Part shown: in pieces, positions 16,730 to 24,847 of the stretch
Layout of the letters: every line of letters begins with the position of its first letter
Position numbering within the stretch: the first letter of the stretch is position 1
Source of the DNA: Duganella aceris
GTDB lineage: Bacteria; Pseudomonadota; Gammaproteobacteria; Burkholderiales; Burkholderiaceae_D
Assembly (NCBI RefSeq): GCF_011090165.1
Contig: NZ_JAADJT010000023.1
Coordinates: forward strand, 1-47,710
DNA: 47,710 nucleotides
Direction: 5' to 3'
Program-made: the position numbers and the translations under genes
Notes under the pieces: generated by a model
What the model was told of the DNA's origin: nothing
Seen by the model: only the letters and a program-made list of their open reading frames with translations
Databases searched by the model: none

Positions 16730-18886
16730 ATGGCCATCCCCTCCTCCTCCCCCAAACGCGGCCTGGTGCTGGTCGCCGACGACGATCCGATGATGCGGCT
16801 GCTGATGCTCGAAATGCTGGCGCAGGTCGGCCTCGACGCGGTCGAGGCCGAAGACGGCTTGCAGGCCGTGGCCAGCTACCAGAGCATGGCGCCGGACCTG
16901 GTGCTGCTGGACGTCGAAATGCCCGGCATGGACGGCTTCGCCGTGTGCCGCGAGATCCGCCGCCTGGAATCGCAATCGACCGTGCCCATCATCATGGTCA
17001 CCGGCGGCGACGAGCTGGAAGCGGTGACGCAGGCCTACGAGGCCGGCGCCACCGATTTCGTCTCCAAACCGATCAACTGGCCCATCCTCGGCCACCGCGT
17101 GCTGTATGTGCTGCGCGCCAGCGACGCCATCACCCGCCTGCGCATCGCCGACGCCCACCATCGCGCGGTGCTGGCGGCGATCCCCGACACCTTCTTCCGC
17201 ATGAACAAGGAAGGCTATTACCTCGACTACGAGCAGGGCCACGAAGCAAGCGGCGTGTTCTCCAGCGACCAGTGCGTCGGCCGCCACCTGGACCAGGTGC
17301 TGCCGGACCACATCGCCCGCCACATGCTGGAACAGGTGCACACGGTGCTCGACACCCAGCGCATCCACTCGCTGGACTACGAGCTGCCGGTGCCCGGCGC
17401 CACGCCACGGGTGCGTCACGGCGAACATCCGGCGCCGACGCCGGTGCGGCATTTCGAGGCGCGGCTGGTGGCCACCGGCCCCGACGAAGTGCTGGGCCTG
17501 GTGCGCGATATCAGCGAGCGCAAGCGCAGCGAGGAACAGATCCGCCGCCTCGCCTATTGCGACAGCCTGACCGGCATCCCCAACCGCCAGGCCTTCCTGG
17601 AGACGCTGGAGGCCGAGCTGCTGCGGTCGCGCAAGGCCAACAAGAAGTTCGCGGTGCTGTTCATGGACCTGGACGCCTTCAAGCGCATCAACGACACGCT
17701 GGGGCACGACGTCGGCGATCATCTGCTGAAGGCCGTGTCGGAACGGCTGCGCGAAACCACGCGGCCCAGCGACCTGGTGTCGCGCACCGAACCCGGCGGC
17801 AACAACCTGGCGCGGTTGGGCGGCGACGAGTTCACCATCCTGATCCCCGACCTGGAGCGGGTGGAGAACGCGCTCAACGTCGCGCACCGGGTCAAGGAGG
17901 CGATGCGCCGCCCCTTCGTGCTGGACGCGCACGAGATCTTCGTCACCGCCAGCATCGGCATCTCGCTGTACCCGGAGGACGGCGAGGATTGCAATTCGCT
18001 GCTCAAATACGCCGACACGGCGATGTACCACGCCAAGAACTGCGGCAAGAACAACGCCAAGCTGTACAGCTCGTCGCTGACGATGCAGATCATGAGCCAC
18101 GTGAAGCTGGAGGTCGGGCTGCGCAAGGCCTTGCAGAACGACGAGCTGTATCTGCTGTACCAGCCGCAGATCGACGTCGCCAGCGCGCAGGTCGTCGGCG
18201 TCGAAGCGCTGGTGCGCTGGCGCCATCCGGAGCGCGGCGTGATCTCGCCGACCGAGTTCATCCCGCTGGCCGAGGAGACCGGCCTGATCGTGCCGATCGG
18301 CGAATGGGTGCTGCGCACCGCGTGCCGGCAGGCGATGGCGTGGCAGAGCATCGGCAAGCGGCCGGTGCGGGTCGCGGTCAATCTCTCGGCCAAGCAGTTC
18401 AAGGACGAGAACCTGACCCAGATCGTGCTGTCGGCGCTACACGACACCGGCCTGACGCCGGAGCTGTTGGAGCTGGAGCTGACCGAGGGCACGCTGATGG
18501 ACGACGCCCGCGCCACCATGGTGACGCTGGAGCAGTTGCGCGGCATCGGCGTGTATCTGTCGATCGACGATTTCGGCACCGGGTATTCGTCGATGAATTA
18601 TTTAAAGCGCTTCGACGTGCGCGCGCTGAAGATCGACAAGAGCTTCATCAGCGGCCTGCCGCTCGATTCCGAGAACGCCGCCATCACCCGCGCCATCATC
18701 GCCATGGCGCATGGCCTGAAGATGGCGGTGGTGGCCGAAGGCGTCGAGACCGACGCGCAGCTGGTGCTGCTGGAAGAATACGGCTGCGACATGGTGCAAG
18801 GCTACTACCTGGGCCACCCCTCCCCGCCCGAATCGATCAACCAGATGCTGGCCGACCAATGCGCGATGGATGAACCAACCATCTAA
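16730..18886 (+). CDS. Response regulator with PAS-GGDEF-EAL output
   Basis: This is a 718-residue cytosolic c-di-GMP enzyme. The receiver (about 10-130) has phosphoacceptor D61 in LVLLDVEMPGMDGF and KPINWP. A PAS domain (about 145-265) ends in DISERKRSEEQI. GGDEF (about 272-445) has ARLGGDEF intact; the I-site-like RPSD lies farther upstream than usual because about ten residues (SRTEPGGNN) are inserted. EAL (about 455-705) keeps GVEALVRWRHPERG, LTEGTLM, DDFGTGYSS and KIDKSF. Both enzymatic signatures are intact. The single-base spacing from the HPt-carrying hybrid kinase suggests phosphotransfer to D61 sets its activity. Confidence 0.93.
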   Translation: MAIPSSSPKRGLVLVADDDPMMRLLMLEMLAQVGLDAVEAEDGLQAVASYQSMAPDLVLLDVEMPGMDGFAVCREIRRLESQSTVPIIMVTGGDELEAVTQAYEAGATDFVSKPINWPILGHRVLYVLRASDAITRLRIADAHHRAVLAAIPDTFFRMNKEGYYLDYEQGHEASGVFSSDQCVGRHLDQVLPDHIARHMLEQVHTVLDTQRIHSLDYELPVPGATPRVRHGEHPAPTPVRHFEARLVATGPDEVLGLVRDISERKRSEEQIRRLAYCDSLTGIPNRQAFLETLEAELLRSRKANKKFAVLFMDLDAFKRINDTLGHDVGDHLLKAVSERLRETTRPSDLVSRTEPGGNNLARLGGDEFTILIPDLERVENALNVAHRVKEAMRRPFVLDAHEIFVTASIGISLYPEDGEDCNSLLKYADTAMYHAKNCGKNNAKLYSSSLTMQIMSHVKLEVGLRKALQNDELYLLYQPQIDVASAQVVGVEALVRWRHPERGVISPTEFIPLAEETGLIVPIGEWVLRTACRQAMAWQSIGKRPVRVAVNLSAKQFKDENLTQIVLSALHDTGLTPELLELELTEGTLMDDARATMVTLEQLRGIGVYLSIDDFGTGYSSMNYLKRFDVRALKIDKSFISGLPLDSENAAITRAIIAMAHGLKMAVVAEGVETDAQLVLLEEYGCDMVQGYYLGHPSPPESINQMLADQCAMDEPTI

Positions 18887-18986
18887 GGATGATCCATATC
18901 ACTCGACGCGCGTGGCTGCCAAGGAAGATTTGGTCGCGTTGATCTTGCAGGCTGACAAACCCTTGTCCGCGATTCCTGACTGATGG

Positions 18987-20198
18987 CTACAGCACCCCGT
19001 CCTGCTTCATCGCGGCGATGTCCTCGGCGCTGTAGCCCAGCGATTGCAGCACTTCGTCGTTGTGCTGGCCCAAGGTCGGGCCCAGCCAGTTGGTGCGGCC
19101 CGGCGTGGCCGACAGTTTGGGCGAGATCGCCGGCAGTTTGACCGGCGTGCCGTCGGCAAAGTGGTGCTGCTCGAACATCTCGCGCGCCAGGAACTGCGGA
19201 TCGACCATCATGTCGCGCACCGAGTAGATCTTGCCGGCCGGGACGTCGGCCGCCTTCAGCACGTTCAACGCGCCGTCGATGTCCTGTGTGTCGCACCAGG
19301 ACTGGATCGCGTCGTCGATCTCCCGCGTACGCTTGACGCGGCCATCGTTGCGCGCCAGTTCCGCGTCGCCGGCCAGGTCGATGCGGCCCATCGCCAGCAT
19401 CAGCCGCTTGAAGATCGCGTCGCCATTGCCGGCGATGACGATGTTCTCGCCGTCGCGCGTGGTGTAGGTGTTGGACGGCACGATGCCCGGCAGCGCGCCG
19501 CCAGTCCGCTCGCGCACCACGCCGGCGTGGTCGAACTCCGGCACCAGCGATTCCATCAAATTGAACACCGATTCGTACAGCGCCACGTCGACCATCTGGC
19601 CCTCGCCCGTCACGCGGCCGCCGGTGGCGTCGCGATGGCGCAGCGCCATCATGGCGCCGATCACGCCGTGCAGCGCCGCGACCGAGTCGCCGATCGAGAC
19701 GCCGACCCGCACCGGCGGCCGGTCGGCGTGGCCGGAGACGTAGCGCAAGCCGCCCATCGATTCGCCGATCGCACCGAATCCCGGCAGATCCTTCATCGGC
19801 CCGGTCTGGCCGAAGCCCGACAGGCGCACCATGATGGTGGCCGGGTTGAGCGCTTTCAGCTGCTCGTAGCCGAGGTCCCATTTCTCCAGCACGCCGGGGC
19901 GGTAGTTCTCGATGATGATGTCGGCTTCCAGCGCCAGCTGACGTGCGATGGCGCGGCCGCGCGCGTGCTTCAGGTTCAGCGTCAGCGATTTTTTATTCCG
20001 CGACTGCACCGACCACCACAGCGAGGTGCCGTCCTTCAGCACCCGCCAGGTGCGGATCGGATCGCCGCCGTCGGGCGACTCGATCTTGATCACCTCGGCG
20101 CCGAACTCCGCCAGCATGCGCGCACAAAAAGGGCCCGCGATCAGCGTGCCCAGTTCCAGTACCTTGATGCCGGCCAAGGGACCGCTTGAGGTCGTCAC
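18987..20198 (-). CDS. CaiB/BaiF (class III) CoA-transferase family protein
   Basis: This is a 403-residue protein starting at a GTG that overlaps the recR stop by 4 nt. Family features include GIKVLELGTLIAGPFCARML, EVIKIESPDGGDPIR, the NKKSLTLNLK turn, IIIENYRPGVLEKWDLGYEQL, and SGFGQTGPMKDLPGF. Class III enzymes use an aspartate in a PGFD-type motif near residue 165 as nucleophile; here that stretch reads PGFGAIGESMGG with glycine in that position. This variant may use another residue or a different chemistry. The substrate acid is unknown. Confidence 0.85.
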   Translation of the reverse strand: MTTSSGPLAGIKVLELGTLIAGPFCARMLAEFGAEVIKIESPDGGDPIRTWRVLKDGTSLWWSVQSRNKKSLTLNLKHARGRAIARQLALEADIIIENYRPGVLEKWDLGYEQLKALNPATIMVRLSGFGQTGPMKDLPGFGAIGESMGGLRYVSGHADRPPVRVGVSIGDSVAALHGVIGAMMALRHRDATGGRVTGEGQMVDVALYESVFNLMESLVPEFDHAGVVRERTGGALPGIVPSNTYTTRDGENIVIAGNGDAIFKRLMLAMGRIDLAGDAELARNDGRVKRTREIDDAIQSWCDTQDIDGALNVLKAADVPAGKIYSVRDMMVDPQFLAREMFEQHHFADGTPVKLPAISPKLSATPGRTNWLGPTLGQHNDEVLQSLGYSAEDIAAMKQDGVL

Positions 20199-20785
20199 GT
20201 CGCCCTCCGGTCCAGCATGGCGCGGGCGATGGTGCCGGCGTCGACATATTCCAGCTCGCCGCCGACCGGCACGCCGCGCGCGAGGCGGCTGACGCGCAAG
20301 CCGCGCGCCTTCAGCATCTCGCTGATGTAGTGCGCGGTGGCCTCGCCCTCGTTGGTGAAGTTGGTGGCCAGCACCACTTCATCGACCAGGCCGTCGGCGG
20401 CGCGCGCCACCAGCTTTTCCAGGTGAATGTCCTTCGGGCCGATGCCGTCCAGCGGCGACAAGCGTCCCATCAGCACGAAGTACAGGCCCTTGTAGGTCAA
20501 GGTCTGCTCGATCATCAGCTGATCGGCCGGCGTCTCGACCACGCACAGCAGACGGCGGTCGCGCTGTTCGTCGTTGCAGGTGTCGCAGACATCTTCTTCG
20601 GTGAAGGTGTTGCATAGCGCGCAGTGATGCACGGCGCTGACCGCCTGGTGCAGCGCGCGCGACAGCATGTCGGCGCCGTCGCGGTCATGCTGCAACAGGT
20701 GGAACGCCATCCGTTGCGCCGACTTGGGGCCGACGCCAGGCAGGCGGCGCAAGGCTTCCGTCAGAAATTCCAGCGATTTGGACAT
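20195..20785 (-). CDS. recR: Recombination protein RecR
   Basis: This is a 196-residue protein, normal length for RecR. The helix-hairpin-helix region LRRLPGVGPKSAQRMAFHLL is at 12-31. The four-cysteine zinc finger is C55, C58, C67, C70. A Toprim domain follows, with LCVVETPADQLMIEQT and VVLATNFTNEGEATAHYI. RecR acts with RecF/RecO to load RecA at gaps. The order dnaX-ybaB-recR is the usual one in proteobacteria. Confidence 0.97.
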   Translation of the reverse strand: MSKSLEFLTEALRRLPGVGPKSAQRMAFHLLQHDRDGADMLSRALHQAVSAVHHCALCNTFTEEDVCDTCNDEQRDRRLLCVVETPADQLMIEQTLTYKGLYFVLMGRLSPLDGIGPKDIHLEKLVARAADGLVDEVVLATNFTNEGEATAHYISEMLKARGLRVSRLARGVPVGGELEYVDAGTIARAMLDRRAT

Positions 20786-20803
20786 CGGGGGGGCGGCCGG
20801 TCC

Positions 20804-21130
20804 TTAGAACGGCATCTTGAAGCCGGCCGGCAGATTCATGCCGGAGGTCAGGCCGCCCAGTTTCTCGGCGGAGGTGGCTTCGGCCTTGCGCACGGCGTCG
20901 TTGAAGGCGGCGGCGACCAGGTCTTCCAGCATGTCCTTGTCGTCGGCCAGCAGCGACGGGTCGATCGAGACGCGCTTGACGTCGTTCTTGCAGGTCATCA
21001 CGACCTTCACCAGGCCGGCGCCGGACTGGCCTTCGACTTCGATCAGGGCCAGCGCGTCCTGCGCCTTCTTCATATTGTCCTGCATTGCTTGCGCTTGTTT
21101 CATCAAGCCAGCCAGTTGGTTCTTCATCAT
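20804..21130 (-). CDS. ybaB: YbaB/EbfC family nucleoid-associated protein
   Basis: This is a 108-residue protein starting MMKNQLAGLMKQAQAMQDNM, with VEGQSGAGLVKVVMTCKNDV and DLVAAAFNDAVRKAE, all typical of YbaB/EbfC dimers that bind DNA. It sits between dnaX and recR, with short gaps (36 and 18 bases), and is probably co-transcribed with them. Confidence 0.96.
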   Translation of the reverse strand: MMKNQLAGLMKQAQAMQDNMKKAQDALALIEVEGQSGAGLVKVVMTCKNDVKRVSIDPSLLADDKDMLEDLVAAAFNDAVRKAEATSAEKLGGLTSGMNLPAGFKMPF

Positions 21131-21166
21131 GATGGGGTTCTCCGTGTTTGTAGGTTAAGGATGTGA

Positions 21167-23899
21167 TCAGGCGGCCGCAGCTTGCGTCGACGGCGGCGGC
21201 ACGATGGAGCCGGGCACCACCCAGGCGTCGAGCTCGCGGATCATGCTGTTCACAAAAGGATCGTTGGCGATGGTCTCTTCGGCCGCGCGTTGGCAGGCGG
21301 CGCGGTAGGCGGCCGCTTCGGCGCTGGCGGTGTACCACACGGCGCCCAGTTCGGTATCGACGCGCACCGGGCGGCCGAAGCGTTCGGCCAGCGCCAGCGT
21401 CAGTTTCTCGACGTTGCCCGGCGTGCGCCAGGTTTCGATCGGCACGCGCACCTTGAACACGGCGGCGTTGCCGTCGAAGCCGCATTCGATCAGCTCGGCC
21501 TGCATCGCCAGTTGCTGGGCGACGCCGCGCAGCGGCAAGGCGGCGGCCACGGCGGGCCAGTTGCCGTCCCAGTCCAGTTCCGGGACCGGGGTGATGACGT
21601 AGGCGTGCGGTGCCTTGGCCGGCGCGGCCGGGGCGCGTGCCGGGGCGACGAAGGCCGGGACGTCGTCGGCGTAACCGCCTTGCGCGGCGGGCGCGGCCGA
21701 TGGCGATGGCGCTACCGCGCTGTCGTCGGAAAATTCGGTGACCCAGGGTGGCAGGTCGTCTTCATCGTTGGATTGCTGTTTGGCCTGCGGCGCGGCCGGG
21801 GCAGCGTAGCGCGGCGCGGCGGCCGGCGGCATCGCTTGCGACGCGGGCTGCATGGTTTGACGGACAGGCGCTTCCAGCACGGCGGCTTGCGCGTCGCCGC
21901 CCATGGTCGCCGCCGGTGGCAGGTCGTCCCACGGCGCCGGCGAGCGCGGCGCGGCGGCCTGCGGCGATGCGAATGCGGATGGCTGCCCCGATGCGGATTG
22001 CGCCGGACGCTGCGGCGCCGCCGAAGGCGATGCGAATGCCGACGGCTGCCCCGGCGCGGACGGCGCCTGATGATGCGGCGCGGCCGAAGGCGATGCGAAT
22101 GCCGACGGCTGCCCGGGCGCGGATGGCGCCGGACGCTGCGGCGCAGCCGAAGGCGATGCGAATGCCGATGGCTGCCCCGATGCGGATTGCGCCGGACGCT
22201 GCGGCGCGGCCGAAGGCGATGCGAATGCCGATGGCTGCCCCGGCGCGGATGGCGCCTGATGATGCGGCGCGGCCGACGGCGATGCGATTGCGCCAGGCTG
22301 TGCCTGCGCGGCCGAAGGCGCGCCCTGTTCGGCACCGCTCTCTTTGGCGGCGGCGGACGCGGCAGCGGCGGCACGAGCCGCGCCCGGCTTCGACGCGGCA
22401 CGCGCCGCTTCCAGCGCGGCATTGATGGCCGCACGGGCCGGGCTGATCGGACCCGAAGGCGCGGCCCGCGCGACGGGCTGTTCTACTGGCGCCGGTGCTG
22501 CGGCGATAGGCGCTGGCGCGGCAACCGGCGTTGCCACTCTGGCTTGCGTGGCGGCCGGCGCAGGCGCCGCTTCGCCCCACGCCGCAGCAGCCGAGGTCGG
22601 CACCGGTGCTGGCGTTTCGGCGCGCGCCATCGCGGCGGCAGCGCCGGCCACGACCGCCGGCGGCGTCACGCTGGCGTGGCTGGCTTGCACATGGGCCGCC
22701 GCGCGGGCAGGCGGCGTGGCGGCGGCGCGCACCGCAGCCACCGCCGCCTGACGCGACATCCCCGCCGACGCGGCCGCGGGTTGTCCCTCCGCCCCGCCTA
22801 CGCCGGGCCGAAAGGCCAGCATGCGCAGCAAGGTCATCGAGAAGCCCGCATACTCATCCGGCGCCAAGCCCAATTCATTACGGCCATGCACCGCGATCTG
22901 ATAATACAGCTGCACCTCTTCCGCATCGAACAAACCGGCCAGGCGCACCACATCCGCATACTCCGGCAAATCCTCCGGCAACGCGGCCGGCACGGTCTGC
23001 GCCAACGCAATCCGATGCAGCAACGTCCCCAAATCCTGCAAAGCGCCGTTGTACGACAAACTGCGCGTCGCCATCTCATCGGCCACCGCCAGCAAATCGG
23101 CCCCATCCTGCGCCGCGAGCGCATCCAGCAAGCGAATCAGATACGACTGATCCAGCGCTCCCAGCATGCCCTGCACCGCATCCAGCGTCACCTCGCCGGC
23201 CGCGTAGGCGATTGCCTGGTCGGTCAACGACAGCGCATCGCGCATCGAACCGTGCGCGCCGGCCGCCAGCAGACGCAACGCCGGCTGCTCGAAAGCGATG
23301 CCCTCCTGGCCCAGGATATTTTCCAGATGCCCGATGATATGACCCGGCGGCATCTGCTTCAGATTGAATTGCAGACAGCGCGATAACACCGTCACCGGAA
23401 TCTTCTGCGGATCGGTGGTCGCCAGGATGAACTTGACGTGCTCCGGCGGTTCCTCCAGCGTCTTCAACATCGAGTTGAAGGCGTGGTTGGTCAGCATGTG
23501 CACCTCATCGATCATATAGACCTTGAAGCGCGCATTGCTCGGCGCGTACACCGCCTGCTCCAGCAGCTGCGCCATCTCGTCGACGCCCCGGTTGGACGCC
23601 GCATCCATCTCGATGTAATCGACAAAGCGCCCCGCGTCGATCGCGGTGCAGGCCTCGCACACGCCGCACGGCGTCGGCGTGATGCCGCCGGTGCCGTCCG
23701 GGCCGATGCAATTGAGCGACTTGGCCAGGATGCGCGACAAGGTGGTCTTGCCGACCCCGCGCGTCCCGGTGAACAGATAGGCGTGGTGCAAGCGGCCGCT
23801 GTGCAAGGCGTGCGTCAAGGCGCGCACGACGTGCTCCTGGCCGACGAGCGTCTCGAAGTTCTTGGGGCGGTATTTACGGGCGAGGACTTGATAGGACAT
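21167..23899 (-). CDS. dnaX: DNA polymerase III subunit tau/gamma
   Basis: This is a 910-residue clamp-loader ATPase, longer than the 640 or so of E. coli tau. Walker A GTRGVGKT is at 45-52. The zinc-binding cysteines are C64, C78, C81, C84. The Walker B DEVH box is at 131-134, and sensor 1 lies in FILATTDPQKIPVTVLSRC. After domain III (to about 365) there is a very long Ala/Pro-rich linker (about 370-720), including six 21-residue repeats. A C-terminal tau domain (about 775-890) starts near VPELDWDGNWPAVAAALPLR. No A-AAA-AAG slippery site of the E. coli kind is seen, so a frameshifted gamma is not evident. Confidence 0.96.
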   Translation of the reverse strand: MSYQVLARKYRPKNFETLVGQEHVVRALTHALHSGRLHHAYLFTGTRGVGKTTLSRILAKSLNCIGPDGTGGITPTPCGVCEACTAIDAGRFVDYIEMDAASNRGVDEMAQLLEQAVYAPSNARFKVYMIDEVHMLTNHAFNSMLKTLEEPPEHVKFILATTDPQKIPVTVLSRCLQFNLKQMPPGHIIGHLENILGQEGIAFEQPALRLLAAGAHGSMRDALSLTDQAIAYAAGEVTLDAVQGMLGALDQSYLIRLLDALAAQDGADLLAVADEMATRSLSYNGALQDLGTLLHRIALAQTVPAALPEDLPEYADVVRLAGLFDAEEVQLYYQIAVHGRNELGLAPDEYAGFSMTLLRMLAFRPGVGGAEGQPAAASAGMSRQAAVAAVRAAATPPARAAAHVQASHASVTPPAVVAGAAAAMARAETPAPVPTSAAAAWGEAAPAPAATQARVATPVAAPAPIAAAPAPVEQPVARAAPSGPISPARAAINAALEAARAASKPGAARAAAAASAAAKESGAEQGAPSAAQAQPGAIASPSAAPHHQAPSAPGQPSAFASPSAAPQRPAQSASGQPSAFASPSAAPQRPAPSAPGQPSAFASPSAAPHHQAPSAPGQPSAFASPSAAPQRPAQSASGQPSAFASPQAAAPRSPAPWDDLPPAATMGGDAQAAVLEAPVRQTMQPASQAMPPAAAPRYAAPAAPQAKQQSNDEDDLPPWVTEFSDDSAVAPSPSAAPAAQGGYADDVPAFVAPARAPAAPAKAPHAYVITPVPELDWDGNWPAVAAALPLRGVAQQLAMQAELIECGFDGNAAVFKVRVPIETWRTPGNVEKLTLALAERFGRPVRVDTELGAVWYTASAEAAAYRAACQRAAEETIANDPFVNSMIRELDAWVVPGSIVPPPSTQAAAA
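21966..22310. repeat. 63-bp in-frame tandem repeat inside dnaX
   Basis: The core GATGCGAATGC (last copy GATGCGATTGC) recurs at 21966, 22029, 22092, 22155, 22218 and 22281, at exact 63-bp spacing. On the minus strand each unit encodes 21 residues of the type QPSAFASPSAAPQRPAPSAP. Two unit variants alternate (QRPAxSAxG and HHQAPSAPG). Length being a multiple of three keeps the dnaX frame open. Confidence 0.9.
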
Positions 23900-24006
23900 G
23901 CTGGAATTTTACCGTAGATAGCGGGTGCCAAAGCGGCAATTGTAACAAGTCGAGCCCGGATTAGGTAAGTCCGGGCGCCTGCCTTACAATTTGTTTTTCT
24001 TTTAAC

Positions 24007-24669
24007 ATGACAAAAATGAAAATCCTCGCCCTGCTCCCCTTGCTGGTCCTGTCCCTGGCCGCCCACGCCGACGAACGCGAATGGGTGCCTTATAAGAAGC
24101 TGGTCGAAGACCTGCGCATCGACAAGTTCTACGCGCTGCCGGCCGCCGAGCGCGACAAGCTCAACCTGTTCATCACCGTCAAGCCGAACAACAAGAACTA
24201 CAAGCCGTCGGACGTGGTGCTGACCGTGGTGCAAGGCACGGAGCGCCAGCCGCTGCCACCGCTGTCGCCGGAGTTCCGCATGACGCTGGTGCCGAGCCAG
24301 AAATGGATGACCGACCAGACCAAGATCATGACCAGCCTGCCGAAGGAAGAGAAATCCGCCGTCGGCTACGATGTCGTCACGCCGCTGCCCGAGGGCCTGC
24401 AATGGAACTACGCGCCGGTGATGGGCAGCGTCGGCCAGATGAACCAGGCGATCAAGAAAATGGCCGGCGCGCTGAGCATGTTCGCGCCGTCGGTCAAGGT
24501 GGTGGTGTTCAAGTTCGCCAAGCCGGCGCAGCTGAAGGTCGGCGCCACGGTCTACAACACCGACGCCAAGCACCAGATCAAGCTGAAGCCCGAGTCGGGC
24601 CTGCTGAAGGACAATCCGCTGATGATCGCCAGCGAGCGGCCGTTCGAGGCCGAGCTGGACAGTGAATAA
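24007..24669 (+). CDS. Exported protein of unknown function (DUF2987-like)
   Basis: This is a 220-residue protein with a signal peptide (about 1-21, ILALLPLLVLSLAAHADER). The mature part has alternating beta-strand character (KLNLFITVKPNNKNYKPSDV, SVKVVVFKFAKPAQLKVGAT) and no cysteine. I do not recognise it firmly; the outline recalls DUF2987. It is divergent from dnaX and ends in the bidirectional terminator shared with the SRP RNA. A second in-frame ATG lies at 24016. Confidence 0.7.
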   Translation: MTKMKILALLPLLVLSLAAHADEREWVPYKKLVEDLRIDKFYALPAAERDKLNLFITVKPNNKNYKPSDVVLTVVQGTERQPLPPLSPEFRMTLVPSQKWMTDQTKIMTSLPKEEKSAVGYDVVTPLPEGLQWNYAPVMGSVGQMNQAIKKMAGALSMFAPSVKVVVFKFAKPAQLKVGATVYNTDAKHQIKLKPESGLLKDNPLMIASERPFEAELDSE

Positions 24670-24671
24670 AT

Positions 24672-24705
24672 AAAAAAAGCTGCCAATGGCAGCTTTTCTA
24701 TTTTT
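24672..24705. terminator. Bidirectional terminator between the exported protein and SRP RNA
   Basis: AAAAGCTGCC (24675-24684) pairs with GGCAGCTTTT (24688-24697). T-rich sequence follows on the plus strand (to 24705) and a run of seven T on the minus strand (24678-24672). It ends the plus-strand gene and the minus-strand SRP RNA transcript. Confidence 0.85.
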
Positions 24706-24711
24706 CCCGAA

Positions 24712-24814
24712 GGAGGCGAGCCTGATCTGCGGCACTTATGGTTAATAGCCGTGGCTGCTTCGTTCCCGACCTGACCAGGTTAGCCATGCCACAATGCGCA
24801 GGGGCCCGCCGAGG
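24712..24814 (-). ncRNA. ffs: Signal recognition particle RNA (4.5S type)
   Basis: Minus-strand sequence of about 103 nt contains the conserved SRP domain IV core GGTCAGGTCGGGAACGAAGC, with AGCC following. The ends GGCGGGCC and GGCTCGCC pair to close the long hairpin. It binds Ffh for co-translational membrane targeting. Exact ends are estimated from the pairing and from the upstream -10 box. Confidence 0.93.
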
Positions 24815-24817
24815 GCA

Positions 24818-24847
24818 ATTATACCCTACAGCCCCAACTCCTGCCAA
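24818..24847 (-). promoter_or_regulatory. ffs promoter, overlapping the 3' end of ubiD
   Basis: Minus-strand TTGGCA (24847-24842) and TATAAT (24823-24818) are spaced by 18 bp and lie 4 bases before the predicted RNA 5' end. The -35 element and most of the spacer fall inside the last ubiD codons. Confidence 0.75.

Noticed and set aside
21966..22310. CRISPR-like array
   Set aside because: The 63-bp units are contiguous coding repeats without unique spacers, in frame with dnaX, and there are no cas genes in the window.
21182..23386. Arginine-rich plus-strand frame opposite dnaX
   Set aside because: The regular arginine-rich repeats are the antisense reading of the dnaX 63-bp minisatellite, not a gene.
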